Assembly: GCA_039810885.1 (NCBI GenBank) | Contig: JBDHXV010000034.1 | Location: 1 to 29,778 of the forward strand | DNA length: 29,778 nt | Origin: BJGO01 sp039810885 | Lineage (GTDB): Bacteria > Bacteroidota > Bacteroidia > Chitinophagales > UBA10324 | Direction of reading: 5' to 3' | Part shown: positions 7,566 to 16,224 of the stretch, one piece after another | How positions within the stretch are numbered: the stretch's first letter is position 1 | How the letters are laid out: every line of letters begins with the position of its first letter | Translations under genes and position numbers: made by a program | The notes under the pieces: model-generated | Seen by the model: only the letters and a program-made list of their open reading frames with translations | What the model was told of the DNA's origin: nothing | Databases searched by the model: none

Positions 7566-7678
7566 TACTCTCTTCGAAGTTTATACGAAGTACAAACCTT
7601 GTCTATTTCATTATAATACATTTTATCAAATGTTTATATCCAACGCGTTCATTTTACTCAAGTCAGCTTACCCATATT

Positions 7679-7686
7679 TACTTTTG
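7679..7686 (+). promoter_or_regulatory. Probable -7 promoter element of the PorT-like gene
   Basis: TACTTTTG matches TAnnTTTG perfectly and lies 19 bp before the ATG at 7706. No TTG is present at the expected -33 distance, so the call rests on the -7 box alone. Confidence 0.5.
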
Positions 7687-7705
7687 TACCTCATAAATCC
7701 ATTAT

Positions 7706-8395
7706 ATGACTAAGAAAATATTTATTGCTGCAATTTTTACTACTCTACTGTTTCTACAAGGGTGGGCACAAGACTCCCGTAAATTCAATATCGGATTTCA
7801 ATTTACTCCGGAGTTGACATGGCTTAAGCCCAAGTCACAAATACTGGAAGGGCGTGGAAGCAATATTGGCTTTAGCTTTGGGCCGGTCTTCGATTATAAC
7901 TTCGGAGATAACTATGCCTTCTCTACCGGAATCACCATTAACCGATCTAATGGGGGGCTAACCTATAAAGACACTACCCGATTCAATACTCAGTCTGATA
8001 TATTATATGACAAAGGTTCAATTGTTGAGTACAAGTTGCAATATGTTGAAATACCTCTTGCGATAAAATTGAAAACAAATGAAATAGGCTACATGACTTA
8101 TTTCGGTTGTTTTGGAATCGTTCCGGCAGTAAATATTTCTGCTAAAGGGACATTTGAAAATTCATCAACACCGAACAATAAATTCACCCCAGAGTCTATA
8201 AAGAAGGATGTAACACTTCCTAATGTTTCCATGTTAATTAGTGCAGGTGCTGAATATGGCTTATCTACTAATACATCCGCTTTTGTATCTGTTAATTTTT
8301 ACAACGGTTTAATTGACGTTACGAGGAATCCTAAGGGATTTAAGTCAAAGGCAATCATGAATCGAGTTGGGCTGACTGTCGGGATTCTCTTTTAA
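7706..8395 (+). CDS. PorT-family outer-membrane beta-barrel protein
   Basis: The 229-residue protein has a signal peptide (MTKKIFIAAIFTTLLFLQGWAQ) and then the layout of small Bacteroidota barrels of the PorT/OMP_b-brl_2 type: FNIGFQFTPELTWL, an FGPVFDYNF strand, YKLQYVEIPLAIKLKT (the most conserved part), YMTYFGCFGIVPAVNIS, ISAGAEYGL and a final strand RVGLTVGILF ending in Phe, as expected for BamA-dependent insertion. True PorT (SprT) takes part in type IX secretion. Many paralogues share the fold, so I call the family rather than the gene. It is followed by a clear intrinsic terminator and precedes nadE, with which it has no obvious functional link. Confidence 0.85.
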   Translation: MTKKIFIAAIFTTLLFLQGWAQDSRKFNIGFQFTPELTWLKPKSQILEGRGSNIGFSFGPVFDYNFGDNYAFSTGITINRSNGGLTYKDTTRFNTQSDILYDKGSIVEYKLQYVEIPLAIKLKTNEIGYMTYFGCFGIVPAVNISAKGTFENSSTPNNKFTPESIKKDVTLPNVSMLISAGAEYGLSTNTSAFVSVNFYNGLIDVTRNPKGFKSKAIMNRVGLTVGILF

Positions 8396-8417
8396 ATTAT
8401 TGATAAGGATTACTTTT

Positions 8418-8449
8418 AAACCCGTCGCAACAAACACGACGGGTTTTTT
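8418..8449 (+). terminator. Intrinsic terminator after the PorT-like gene, abutting nadE
   Basis: AAACCCGTCG (8418-8427) pairs perfectly with CGACGGGTTT (8437-8446) around a 9-nt loop and runs into TTTTTT. It ends only about 5 bp before the nadE GTG start codon (8455), an unusually tight arrangement. Confidence 0.88.
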
Positions 8450-8454
8450 ATTTT

Positions 8455-10083
8455 GTGAAAATCACACTCGCTCAACAGAATTACATCATAGGTGATATCG
8501 AGTATAATACTCGAAAAATCATTGCTTCAATTAATGGTGCAAAAGAATCAGGAAGTGTTCTTGTCGTTTTTCCAGAATTAGCAGTATGCGGATATTCGCC
8601 CTTAGATTTATTGGAGTACAATGATTTTATCGGGCAATGCACAAAGGCTATACACCGCATCAAAGAGCATACAAAGGATATCGGTGTAATTGTTGGTGCC
8701 CCATTTCTAAGTATTGATAATCCGATAAAGAGACTGTTCAACTCGGCTTACTATCTCTATCAAGGTGAGGTAAAACAAGTTATACATAAAACTCTGTTAC
8801 CTGCTTATGATGTGTTTAATGAGACAAGATATTTTGAACCATCTCAAGGGCAAGAGATCATCATACATCAAGGCAAACGTATCGCTTTAACTATTTGTGA
8901 AGATATATGGCAAAATCATCACCATTCGGAATGCACACATTACCCGATGGATATATTGATAAGCCAGCAACCGGAATTAATCATCAATATCTCCGCCTCG
9001 CCGTTTGATTATACCCAAGCAGCGAAACGGCATAATCTACTTCTTGATTTATGTAAGAAATATCATCTGCCTATACTGTACTGTAATACTGTAGGAGGGC
9101 ACACAGATCTCATATTTGATGGGGGCTCATTAATCTATCACCCGTCCGGAAAATTAGTTGCTCAACTACCCTACTTCCAAGAAGCCATTTATTCCATAGA
9201 CACGGATAATCTCACTCCTTTATACGACAAGAAAGAAGTTTCTAAAACTGAACTTATACACGATTCATTGATATACGGCATTAGGGAATATTTCTCTAAA
9301 TTAAATTTCAAAAAAGCAATTCTTGGCTTAAGCGGTGGCGTAGATTCTGCTCTGGTTCTTGCCTTAGCTTGTAAAGCTTTGGGCAATGAAAATGTAAAAG
9401 CTATTCTCTTGCCATCTGCGTTTTCAACTGAACATTCCGTCAACGACTCTTTAGATCTTTGCAACCGATTAGATGTATCGTATCATATTCTTCCAATTCA
9501 CGACACTTTTCAATCGGCGTTAACATCACTTCAACCGTTCTTTAATAACATTCCGTTTAATGTTGCGGAAGAAAATATGCAAGCACGCATCAGAAGTCTG
9601 TTTCTAATGGCCTTAAGCAACAAGCACGGTGCTATTTTATTAAACACTTCCAACAAAAGCGAATCTGCCGTTGGATACGGAACACTTTATGGTGATATGT
9701 GTGGCGGATTAAGTGTTCTGGGTGATTTATATAAAACAGAAGTTTATGAGTGCTGTGCCTTTATCAACCGAAAAAAAGAAATTATTCCGCAAAATATTTT
9801 AACGAAAGAACCCTCTGCCGAACTTCGTCCAAATCAAAAAGATAGTGACTCTCTGCCTCCTTACCATGTTCTGGATAAAATCTTATTCCTTTATATAGAG
9901 CAATTACAAGGAATTGAAGAAATTGTATCTCAGGGCTTTGATTCTTCTATTGTTAAGCGTGTGATCCAATTGGTAAATAACAATGAACACAAGCGTTTCC
10001 AAGCACCGCCTTCATTAAGAATCTCTCCTAAGGCTCTTGGTAGCGGGCGAAGAGTACCTATTGTTGCAAAATATGATTTTTAG
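8455..10083 (+). CDS. nadE: Glutamine-dependent NAD+ synthase
   Basis: NadE catalyses the last step of NAD+ synthesis, amidating nicotinate adenine dinucleotide with ATP and glutamine. The 542-residue protein has an N-terminal nitrilase-type glutaminase domain with its Glu-Lys-Cys triad visible: FPELAVCGY (Glu41), HKTLLPAYDVF (Lys112) and LTICEDIW (Cys148). The C-terminal synthetase domain begins near residue 270 with the ATP-pyrophosphatase loop LGLSGGVDSALV (SGGVDS at 293-298). NTSNKSESAVGYGTLYGDM and KEPSAELRPNQKD are further family signatures. The start is GTG at 8455, because the family N-terminus MKITLAQ.NY.IGD begins there and no ATG is available. The hairpin just upstream may affect transcription or ribosome access. 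Confidence 0.96.
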   Translation: MKITLAQQNYIIGDIEYNTRKIIASINGAKESGSVLVVFPELAVCGYSPLDLLEYNDFIGQCTKAIHRIKEHTKDIGVIVGAPFLSIDNPIKRLFNSAYYLYQGEVKQVIHKTLLPAYDVFNETRYFEPSQGQEIIIHQGKRIALTICEDIWQNHHHSECTHYPMDILISQQPELIINISASPFDYTQAAKRHNLLLDLCKKYHLPILYCNTVGGHTDLIFDGGSLIYHPSGKLVAQLPYFQEAIYSIDTDNLTPLYDKKEVSKTELIHDSLIYGIREYFSKLNFKKAILGLSGGVDSALVLALACKALGNENVKAILLPSAFSTEHSVNDSLDLCNRLDVSYHILPIHDTFQSALTSLQPFFNNIPFNVAEENMQARIRSLFLMALSNKHGAILLNTSNKSESAVGYGTLYGDMCGGLSVLGDLYKTEVYECCAFINRKKEIIPQNILTKEPSAELRPNQKDSDSLPPYHVLDKILFLYIEQLQGIEEIVSQGFDSSIVKRVIQLVNNNEHKRFQAPPSLRISPKALGSGRRVPIVAKYDF

Positions 10084-10132
10084 TTAATCTCTTAACTTAC
10101 TCATTAAGCGAAATAACCGTATTTATTAGCAG

Positions 10133-10162
10133 TTGGCAATATCAATGCAAAACATAAATTTG
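10133..10162 (+). promoter_or_regulatory. Promoter of the CHU_C protein gene (-33/-7)
   Basis: TTG (10133-10135), a 19-nt spacer and TAAATTTG (10155-10162) form a complete Bacteroidota consensus promoter. The predicted start point, about 7 nt downstream, lies only a few bases before the TTG start codon at 10176. Confidence 0.7.
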
Positions 10163-10175
10163 TATCCCTTTTCCC

Positions 10176-11561
10176 TTGAGTAAGAACTTTTACCTTATAA
10201 TATTCAGCTTTTTTTTGATTTCTCCTTTTGCATTGATTGCACAAGCACCGGAGCAAGATTGTGCTAACGCCATTCAGGTTTGTAGCACCTCATTTACACA
10301 ACCTACCTCAAGTACCGGGTTTGGCACCGTTCAGGAATTAGTGTTTCCTATTAACACTTCGTGTCTTGCCGCAGGGGAGGAAAACAGCACGTGGTACACC
10401 TTTAATGTAAGTACTGGTGGCACACTTGAATTTACACTCTCCCCGGCTGCTTATACTGATGATTATGACTGGGCAATTTTTAATATTACTAATGTAGGCT
10501 GTCCCGGTATTATGAACGGCACCGCTCACGAGCTAGCATGTAATTATTCCGTTTTCCCCGGTGTAACCGGAATGAATGCAACGGGCACCCTTACAAATGC
10601 AGGTCCCTTAGACCCCAACACCGGGGCTCCGATTAATCTGATACCCGGAAATACGTATGCCCTTTTGATTAATAACAGCAGCGGCTCAACGGGAGGGTAC
10701 CAACTCGACTTTAGCGGCACAGCGAGTCTATTAGATAACAAAGCCCCCACTGCCGACTCTATACTACACCGCAATTGCGATCAGCAAGACACTTTATATG
10801 TTGTAATGTCTGAAGGGATTCTTTGTAATTCAATTGCACCCGATGGCTCAGACTTTATCTTCACAGGGCCGTCAGGCGGCTCTGTCTATGCGGCTTTCGG
10901 AGTGGGATGTGGAAGTACGACATCAACTCACCGGATAGGCGTGATCTTAAATAGCCCTATTGTAACAAACGGACAGTACACATTGACGATAAAAACAGGC
11001 ATTGATGGCAATACGCTTTCTGACATCTGTGGAAATACCGTACAGGACAACTATAAGTTGACCTATATGGTAACAAACATTCCAACAGTTAATCTCGGTA
11101 ACGATACAGCCTTATGTGATGGAGAGACCATTACCTTTGATGTTACCAGCCCGAATGCCACCTATTATTGGTCTAATGGCTCACAAGCACCTATTGTTTC
11201 CATAGATGATTATCCGGTATTACTTTGGGTATATGTTGATAAAGACGGCTGCCACGCAAAGGATAGCATCAAAATAGAATCGGCATGTTCCGTATTTGTG
11301 CCAAATGCCTTTTCTCCAAACGGTGATGGCTATAATGACGTATTTGGAGTGATTTCCACACAATTAAACTCCTATGAGCTATTTATCTATGATCGATGGG
11401 GAACTCGTGTGTTTTACGCCTACAATATCAAAGACGTTTGGGATGGCACAGACGGATGGGGCGTTCCTTATCCAATGGGTGTTTATGTCTATTACATCAA
11501 AGGCACATTCAGAAATGGCGAAATATTCAGTAAAACGGGCAGTGTTTCATTGCTGCGGTAA
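10176..11561 (+). CDS. Secreted T9SS type B (CHU_C) protein, adhesin-like
   Basis: This 461-residue secreted protein has a signal peptide (MSKNFYLIIFSFFLISPFAL, then IAQ). Residues 28-185 form a Cys-containing beta-rich domain (DCANAIQVCS...NSTWYTFNVSTGG...YDWAIFNIT) common in Bacteroidota surface proteins. A bacterial Ig-like region covers about 190-300 (APTADSILHRNC...GNTVQDNYKLTY), then a short Ig/PKD-like segment (NLGNDTALCDGETITFDV). The C-terminus from about residue 373 is a gliding-motility-associated CHU_C domain: VPNAFSPNGDGYNDVFGV, FIYDRWGTRVFY, DVWDGTDGWG and PMGVYVYYIKG. CHU_C is the type B T9SS sorting signal, so export to the surface or medium is expected. The start is TTG at 10176; no ATG precedes the signal peptide. 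The CotH gene follows after 32 bp. Confidence 0.88.
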   Translation: MSKNFYLIIFSFFLISPFALIAQAPEQDCANAIQVCSTSFTQPTSSTGFGTVQELVFPINTSCLAAGEENSTWYTFNVSTGGTLEFTLSPAAYTDDYDWAIFNITNVGCPGIMNGTAHELACNYSVFPGVTGMNATGTLTNAGPLDPNTGAPINLIPGNTYALLINNSSGSTGGYQLDFSGTASLLDNKAPTADSILHRNCDQQDTLYVVMSEGILCNSIAPDGSDFIFTGPSGGSVYAAFGVGCGSTTSTHRIGVILNSPIVTNGQYTLTIKTGIDGNTLSDICGNTVQDNYKLTYMVTNIPTVNLGNDTALCDGETITFDVTSPNATYYWSNGSQAPIVSIDDYPVLLWVYVDKDGCHAKDSIKIESACSVFVPNAFSPNGDGYNDVFGVISTQLNSYELFIYDRWGTRVFYAYNIKDVWDGTDGWGVPYPMGVYVYYIKGTFRNGEIFSKTGSVSLLR

Positions 11562-11593
11562 TTTCTTAAATTTAAACTCATTAATTGAAGTCT

Positions 11594-14107
11594 ATGAATA
11601 GCATCAGAGTCATTGCAATTTGGATTGCCATCCTTATCATCACCATACTCAAAGCAAAAGCGCAGTTAGTGATAAATGAATATTCGTGTGGTAATATAAA
11701 TACGGTAACTGATAACTACGGCAAGCGAGAAGATTGGATAGAGTTGTATAATACATCAGGCAATACTATTGACTTGACCGGATTTTGCATGTCGGACAAA
11801 AAAAATAATCCCACAAAATGGCACTTCACTACCGGAACTGTTGCGCCAAATGGCTTCGTGCGCGTGTGGGCAAGCGGTAGAAACATTATTGTCGGTAATA
11901 ATTATCATACCAATTTCAAACTACATCAAACAGAAAACGAAAAAATAATCGTAGCTACATCTGCCGGTGTAATTATTGACAGTTTGACAATAAGAAGGCA
12001 TCAACAAAACCACTCGTGGGGCCGCACTACTGATGGCGCTGCAACATGGAGTATTTTCACAAATCCAACTGTTAATGCATCTAACAACACAGCAACTCCT
12101 TACGCACGCTATGCTAATCAACCCACCTTCAGCCAAAATGCCGGATATTATACCAATAGTGTAAGTGTTTCCATTTCAACAAACGAATCAAACGCAACCA
12201 TATATTATACAACCACAGGATTTGTACCTACAACTTCATCTAGTGTTTACAACAGTGCTCTTACCGTAAATATTACAACGGTTCTTAAGGCAATGGTTGT
12301 CGTTTCAGACCCTGCTGTATTACCAAGTTTTTACAACTTCTCTACATTCTTTATAAATGAAGGTCCCTTTACCTTACCCGTTATTTCTATTAGCGGAGAT
12401 CAAACGCAGACCCTGTTAGAAGGCAATAGCAGCCTAAATCCTGTTACATCATTAGAATATTTTGATACCGACCAACAACGCAAGTTTATAACCGTAGGTA
12501 GATCCGATAAGCACGGTAATGATTCGTGGGCACATCCTCAGCGAGGCATTGATTTTGTGGCTTGGGATCAGTACGGGTACAATCACTATATGAAGTATAA
12601 AATATTTCCGCGCAGCAATCGCCAAAAGTTTCAACGAGTAATCTTTAAAGCCGGCGCATCCGATGGATATCCCGGTAATGGATGGCTTCCAAGTTGTCAC
12701 TTACGAGATGCCTTTGTACAAGACTATGCACAGAAAATCGGATTGGATTTTGATTGTAGAACGCTAAAGCATAATATCCTTTTTGTAAATGGTCATTATT
12801 GGGGCTTATATGAAACACGCGAAAAGATGGATGACAAAGATTATACAGATTACTATTATCATCAAGATGGTGATCATATAGATTTGTTAAAGTACTGGGG
12901 TGGCTTGCAAATTGATTATGGCAGCGATACCGGATGGGTGAATCTTTATAATTATATTATGGCTAATTCTATGACTAATCCTGTGGCATACAACAGTGTT
13001 AAACAACGCTTGGATCTGAGCAGTGTGATAGACTATTGTATATACAATACTTATGTTGTAAACACCGATTGGATTAATTGGAACACGATGTGGTGGCGGG
13101 GCAGAGATGTTAATGGAGATAAACGCAAATGGCGCTACTCTGCATGGGATATGGACAATGTGTTAGGGCTTGGACAAAATTATAGCGGATGGCCAACTAC
13201 GGGGCCTACGGCAAACCCCTGCGACTTACAGGCTAACTGGCCCAATGCAGGACCCAGTATGGGTCATTTAAACGTTCTTACTCGCCTGCTGCAAAACGCC
13301 GAGTTCAAAGAAATGTATATTAACCGCTATGCCGATTTAACGAACGGTTATCTGAATTGCGATTCCACCTTAGCACATTTAGATTGGTTTATCAGTTTTA
13401 TGACCCCAGAGATGCCTAAACATATTCAACGCTGGGGCGGCTCTATAGCTACGTGGAACAACAATCTTCAGAGCATGAAGAACTTTATCAATGCGCGCTG
13501 CTCCTATATTGCAGGTAGTATTGTAGATTGTTATCAGGTTACCGGCCCTTATCAACTCACCGTTAAAGTTAGCCCTGCCGGAAGCGGAACAGTTACAATT
13601 GGAACATTTACACCACAAGTATATCCCTACACCGGCACGTACTTTGGTTCTATTAATATGAAATTGCAAGCAGTACCAAAGACTGATTATGTCTTTGGTT
13701 ATTGGATACCTAATAACAACGCCGTTACACCATCATTCCTATCCGATACCATTAAGATGAATTTGAGTACTCCAGACACAATAACAGCACAATTCAAATA
13801 CTGGCCATCGGTTATTAACAGCATTACCGAGTTACCTGAGTTCACGACCAGCATATTCCCTACTCTTACGAACAACAATTTAATTATTGACTACAAGGAC
13901 AATAACATTAATCATAAAGTATCTTGTAAAATATACTCGATCACGGGTATGCAAGTAGCCGACTTAAGTGCATCATTTGGTAACGCTGAAGAAAGCCGTA
14001 CACTATTGAATCTTACTGAACTTAATCTAGCACAAGGCATGTACTTTGTAGAGTTGAGTAATGGAGAAAAGAAAGAAACAACGAAGATCGTTTATCAGAA
14101 AGAGTGA
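11594..14107 (+). CDS. Secreted CotH-kinase family protein with lamin-tail and T9SS type A domains
   Basis: The 837-residue protein starts at ATG 11594; an upstream in-frame TTG at 11585 adds only three residues. Order of parts: signal peptide; lamin-tail domain (about 25-125: LVINEYSCGN...DWIELYNTSGNTIDLTGF); a chitobiase/hexosaminidase-C-like strand repeat (YYTTTGFVPTTSSSVY, about 200); a CotH domain (about 330-620) with HLRDAFVQDYAQKIG, LFVNGHYWGLYETREKMDD and WRYSAWDMDNVLGLG, whose Asp519 and Asp521 are likely metal ligands; a beta domain (LTVKVSPAGSGTVTIG); and a type A sorting domain (CKIYSITGMQVADL...LAQGMYFVELSNG). CotH is an atypical kinase that phosphorylates spore-coat proteins in Bacillus. 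Here it would act outside the cell, on a substrate unknown to me. It probably shares the CHU_C gene's transcript. Confidence 0.88.
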   Translation: MNSIRVIAIWIAILIITILKAKAQLVINEYSCGNINTVTDNYGKREDWIELYNTSGNTIDLTGFCMSDKKNNPTKWHFTTGTVAPNGFVRVWASGRNIIVGNNYHTNFKLHQTENEKIIVATSAGVIIDSLTIRRHQQNHSWGRTTDGAATWSIFTNPTVNASNNTATPYARYANQPTFSQNAGYYTNSVSVSISTNESNATIYYTTTGFVPTTSSSVYNSALTVNITTVLKAMVVVSDPAVLPSFYNFSTFFINEGPFTLPVISISGDQTQTLLEGNSSLNPVTSLEYFDTDQQRKFITVGRSDKHGNDSWAHPQRGIDFVAWDQYGYNHYMKYKIFPRSNRQKFQRVIFKAGASDGYPGNGWLPSCHLRDAFVQDYAQKIGLDFDCRTLKHNILFVNGHYWGLYETREKMDDKDYTDYYYHQDGDHIDLLKYWGGLQIDYGSDTGWVNLYNYIMANSMTNPVAYNSVKQRLDLSSVIDYCIYNTYVVNTDWINWNTMWWRGRDVNGDKRKWRYSAWDMDNVLGLGQNYSGWPTTGPTANPCDLQANWPNAGPSMGHLNVLTRLLQNAEFKEMYINRYADLTNGYLNCDSTLAHLDWFISFMTPEMPKHIQRWGGSIATWNNNLQSMKNFINARCSYIAGSIVDCYQVTGPYQLTVKVSPAGSGTVTIGTFTPQVYPYTGTYFGSINMKLQAVPKTDYVFGYWIPNNNAVTPSFLSDTIKMNLSTPDTITAQFKYWPSVINSITELPEFTTSIFPTLTNNNLIIDYKDNNINHKVSCKIYSITGMQVADLSASFGNAEESRTLLNLTELNLAQGMYFVELSNGEKKETTKIVYQKE

Positions 14108-14162
14108 TGACGAAGCATTTCGCTATTTGGGAAAAGGGTGTTTGCGTTTGTCGGCAATACTA

Positions 14163-15116
14163 TTAAGCCAGTTGCTTAACTATATGATACGTAGGGTTAG
14201 GGCTACTCATGGTGTAAAAGTGTAAGCAATTAAAACCCGCCTTAATTAATTCTTTACTTTGATGAATACTCCATTCCATACCTATGCGGGCTGCATCATC
14301 ATCCGATTTACACTTTTCAAATTCATTTGCTAACTCTTCTGGGAAACTTACATAAAACACGCGCGGCATATTATGAACCTGTCGCAAGGTGGTTATCGGT
14401 TTAATGCCCGGTATAATGGGTACCGTAATGCCTATCTCGCGGCAAGATTTAACAAAGTCGAAAAATTTATTATTATCGAAAAATAGTTGTGTAACAATAT
14501 AGTGTGCCCCCGCATCAACTTTAGCCTTTAAGTATTTTAAATCGGTATTCATATTCAACGCTTCATAATGCTTCTCGGGATAACCGCCCACTCCTATGCA
14601 AAAATCTGTGTGTGTGGCATTTTTCAGGTCTTCTTCCAAATAGATCCCCTTGTTTATATTCACAACTTGTTTTACCATATCTACCGCATACGAGTGACCA
14701 AACTTCTCGGCTGTAAACACTTCTTCACTTTTCATTTTATCACCCCGTATCAATAACACATTTTCAATACCAAGAAAGTTAAGTTCAATCAATAAGTCTT
14801 CCGTCTCGTCTATAGTGAATCCGCCACAAATCAAGTGCGGCACGGCATCTACTTTATATTTTGTTTGAATAGCTGCACATATCCCTGCGGTGCCCGGTCT
14901 TTTACTAATCATTTTCTTCTGAAATAGCCCATCTGCCGTTTTCTTATAAATAAAATCTGAACGATGATAGGTTACATTAATAAACGGTGGGTTAAACTCC
15001 ATCAGCGGATCCAGGCAATTGTATATAGCTTGGATACCCTTACCTTTCAATGGAGGTAAGATTTCAAATGAGAAAATGCTTTTGTCTTTGTTGGCTAAGT
15101 GCTCGATTACTTTCAT
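14163..15116 (-). CDS. metF: Methylenetetrahydrofolate reductase
   Basis: MetF reduces 5,10-methylenetetrahydrofolate to 5-methyltetrahydrofolate, the methyl donor for methionine synthesis, using a flavin in a TIM barrel. The 317-residue protein shows FSFEILPPLKGKG (catalytic Glu region, residues 16-28), FINVTYHRSDF, TDFCIGVGGYPEKHYE, HYIVTQLFFDNNKFFDF and the late motif VPIIPGIKPITTLRQ. The length is typical of the bacterial single-domain enzyme. The start is ATG at 15116, with a perfect -7 box (complement 15137-15144) that would give a leader of about 14 nt. It is the last of a minus-strand row with glyS, gmk and apaG but probably also has its own transcript. It converges on the CotH gene with 55 bp between them and no clear terminator. 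Confidence 0.95.
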   Translation of the reverse strand: MKVIEHLANKDKSIFSFEILPPLKGKGIQAIYNCLDPLMEFNPPFINVTYHRSDFIYKKTADGLFQKKMISKRPGTAGICAAIQTKYKVDAVPHLICGGFTIDETEDLLIELNFLGIENVLLIRGDKMKSEEVFTAEKFGHSYAVDMVKQVVNINKGIYLEEDLKNATHTDFCIGVGGYPEKHYEALNMNTDLKYLKAKVDAGAHYIVTQLFFDNNKFFDFVKSCREIGITVPIIPGIKPITTLRQVHNMPRVFYVSFPEELANEFEKCKSDDDAARIGMEWSIHQSKELIKAGFNCLHFYTMSSPNPTYHIVKQLA

Positions 15117-15136
15117 CAGTTCTGCCTATTGAGCGG

Positions 15137-15144
15137 CAAAAATA
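15137..15144 (-). promoter_or_regulatory. Probable -7 promoter element of metF
   Basis: On the minus strand TATTTTTG is a perfect TAnnTTTG match, ending 20 bp before the metF ATG. No TTG lies at the -33 distance. Confidence 0.45.
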
Positions 15145-15178
15145 TATAAGAAAGAAGTAACTCTTTTCTATCAGGTAA

Positions 15179-15565
15179 TTAGTTCAATTTGAAAGGCGCT
15201 ATTAATGGAAATTCAGGAATCTCAACTTTAAAAATCTTACCATCGATCAATCGTTCCATAGTATAGTGACCACGCATCTTTCCCAATTCTGTTCGTAAGT
15301 GTGAACCGCTAACATATTGATGCGACTCATTAGGTTCAAGTACAGGTTGTTGACCTACCACGCCTTCTCCTTCTACTTCGCGTACTACTCCGTTCGAATC
15401 GAACACGACCCAATAACGGCGCAGTAGCTTAATGGTATATTCGCTTTCATTAGAAATAGCTATGCGATAAGCAAACATAAATTCATGATTAAGGGGCTGG
15501 GAATAGTCGGGTTGATAGAATGTCTCGACTGAAATCTTAACTCCGTTGGTTATTTTAGTTAACAT
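15179..15565 (-). CDS. apaG: ApaG domain protein
   Basis: ApaG is a small immunoglobulin-like domain protein, historically linked to Co2+/Mg2+ tolerance; its molecular role is not settled. Family features are GVKISVETFYQPDYS at the N-terminus, FAYRIAISNESEYTIKLLRRYW, VEGEGVVGQQPVLEPNESH, YVSGSHLRTELGKMRGHY and a final IPEFPLIAPF. The ATG at 15565 gives 128 residues and matches where family members usually begin. A second ATG at 15574 would add three residues but would sit almost at the transcription start predicted from a near-consensus -7 box (TACCTTCG, complement 15580-15587). It lies between gmk and metF, 62 bp from each. Confidence 0.93.
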   Translation of the reverse strand: MLTKITNGVKISVETFYQPDYSQPLNHEFMFAYRIAISNESEYTIKLLRRYWVVFDSNGVVREVEGEGVVGQQPVLEPNESHQYVSGSHLRTELGKMRGHYTMERLIDGKIFKVEIPEFPLIAPFKLN

Positions 15566-15627
15566 AGAAGACATATTAACGAAGGTATTAAATATGTCAG
15601 ATGTTCAAAGCATCCGTCTTTGTTTTT

Positions 15628-16197
15628 TTATTGCTTTTCTATGAAAGAGTTTACAATTTGCTCGAGTCTTACTTGAGACTGCTCTATGCGATCGTTAACT
15701 AATACAATATCAAACTTGTCTTCCATCTCAAGTTCTGTCTTTACCTTTTCCAAGCGCATTTGTATCTTTTCTTCACTCTCCGTTCCTCTGTTTCTTAGCC
15801 GTTGTTCAAGAATTTCGAGAGATGGTGCCTTTATGAACAGTGTCAATGCCTCTTCTCCAAAAATACCTTTTAGGTGGTAGGCTCCTTTTACATCCACATC
15901 AAACAGGACAATATGCTTTTTATTCCAAATTCTTTGTAGTTCTGTTTTTAATGTCCCATAGAAATTACCCTTATAAACTTCTTCATACTCAACAAAAGCT
16001 CCTTCGGCAACACGTTTTTTAAATTCGTCAACGCTTATGAAATAATAGTCGCGGCCATTTTCTTCATTTTGTCGAGGCGCACGTGTACATGCAGAAACCG
16101 AAAACTCAAGTTGCGGAAAGCGCGAGAGCAGGTATTGAACAAGCGTTGTCTTTCCCGATCCTGAAGGCGCAGTAATAATAATAACTTTATGATGCAT
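15628..16197 (-). CDS. gmk: Guanylate kinase
   Basis: Gmk phosphorylates GMP to GDP with ATP in nucleotide biosynthesis and salvage. The 189-residue protein has the P-loop ITAPSGSGKTT (residues 8-18), the GMP-binding ACTRAPRQNEENGRDYYFIS segment (R-x-P-R and the Tyr pair), FVEYEEVYKGNFYGTLK, VLFDVDVKGAYHLK (second GMP/Mg site) and the lid RLRNRGTESEEKIQMRL. The length is standard. ATG at 16197 is chosen; the frame allows TTG at 16209, but that codon overlaps a candidate -7 box (TATCATTG, complement 16207-16214). It is 27 bp downstream of the small lipoprotein gene and may be read together with it. Confidence 0.96.
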   Translation of the reverse strand: MHHKVIIITAPSGSGKTTLVQYLLSRFPQLEFSVSACTRAPRQNEENGRDYYFISVDEFKKRVAEGAFVEYEEVYKGNFYGTLKTELQRIWNKKHIVLFDVDVKGAYHLKGIFGEEALTLFIKAPSLEILEQRLRNRGTESEEKIQMRLEKVKTELEMEDKFDIVLVNDRIEQSQVRLEQIVNSFIEKQ

Positions 16198-16224
16198 GTC
16201 GCAACACAATGATAAGCAATCAGA

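Noticed and set aside
7364..7621. Minus-strand 85-residue ORF
   Set aside because: It is antisense to the small lipoprotein gene, has no recognisable domain and no promoter, and the plus-strand reading shows a coherent lipoprotein signal.
10083..10098. AGTTAA/TTAACT 6-bp inverted repeat after nadE as a terminator
   Set aside because: The stem is weak and AT-only, and no T-run follows.
14108..14162. Terminator between the convergent CotH and metF genes
   Set aside because: No stable stem followed by a T-run could be found in these 55 bp.
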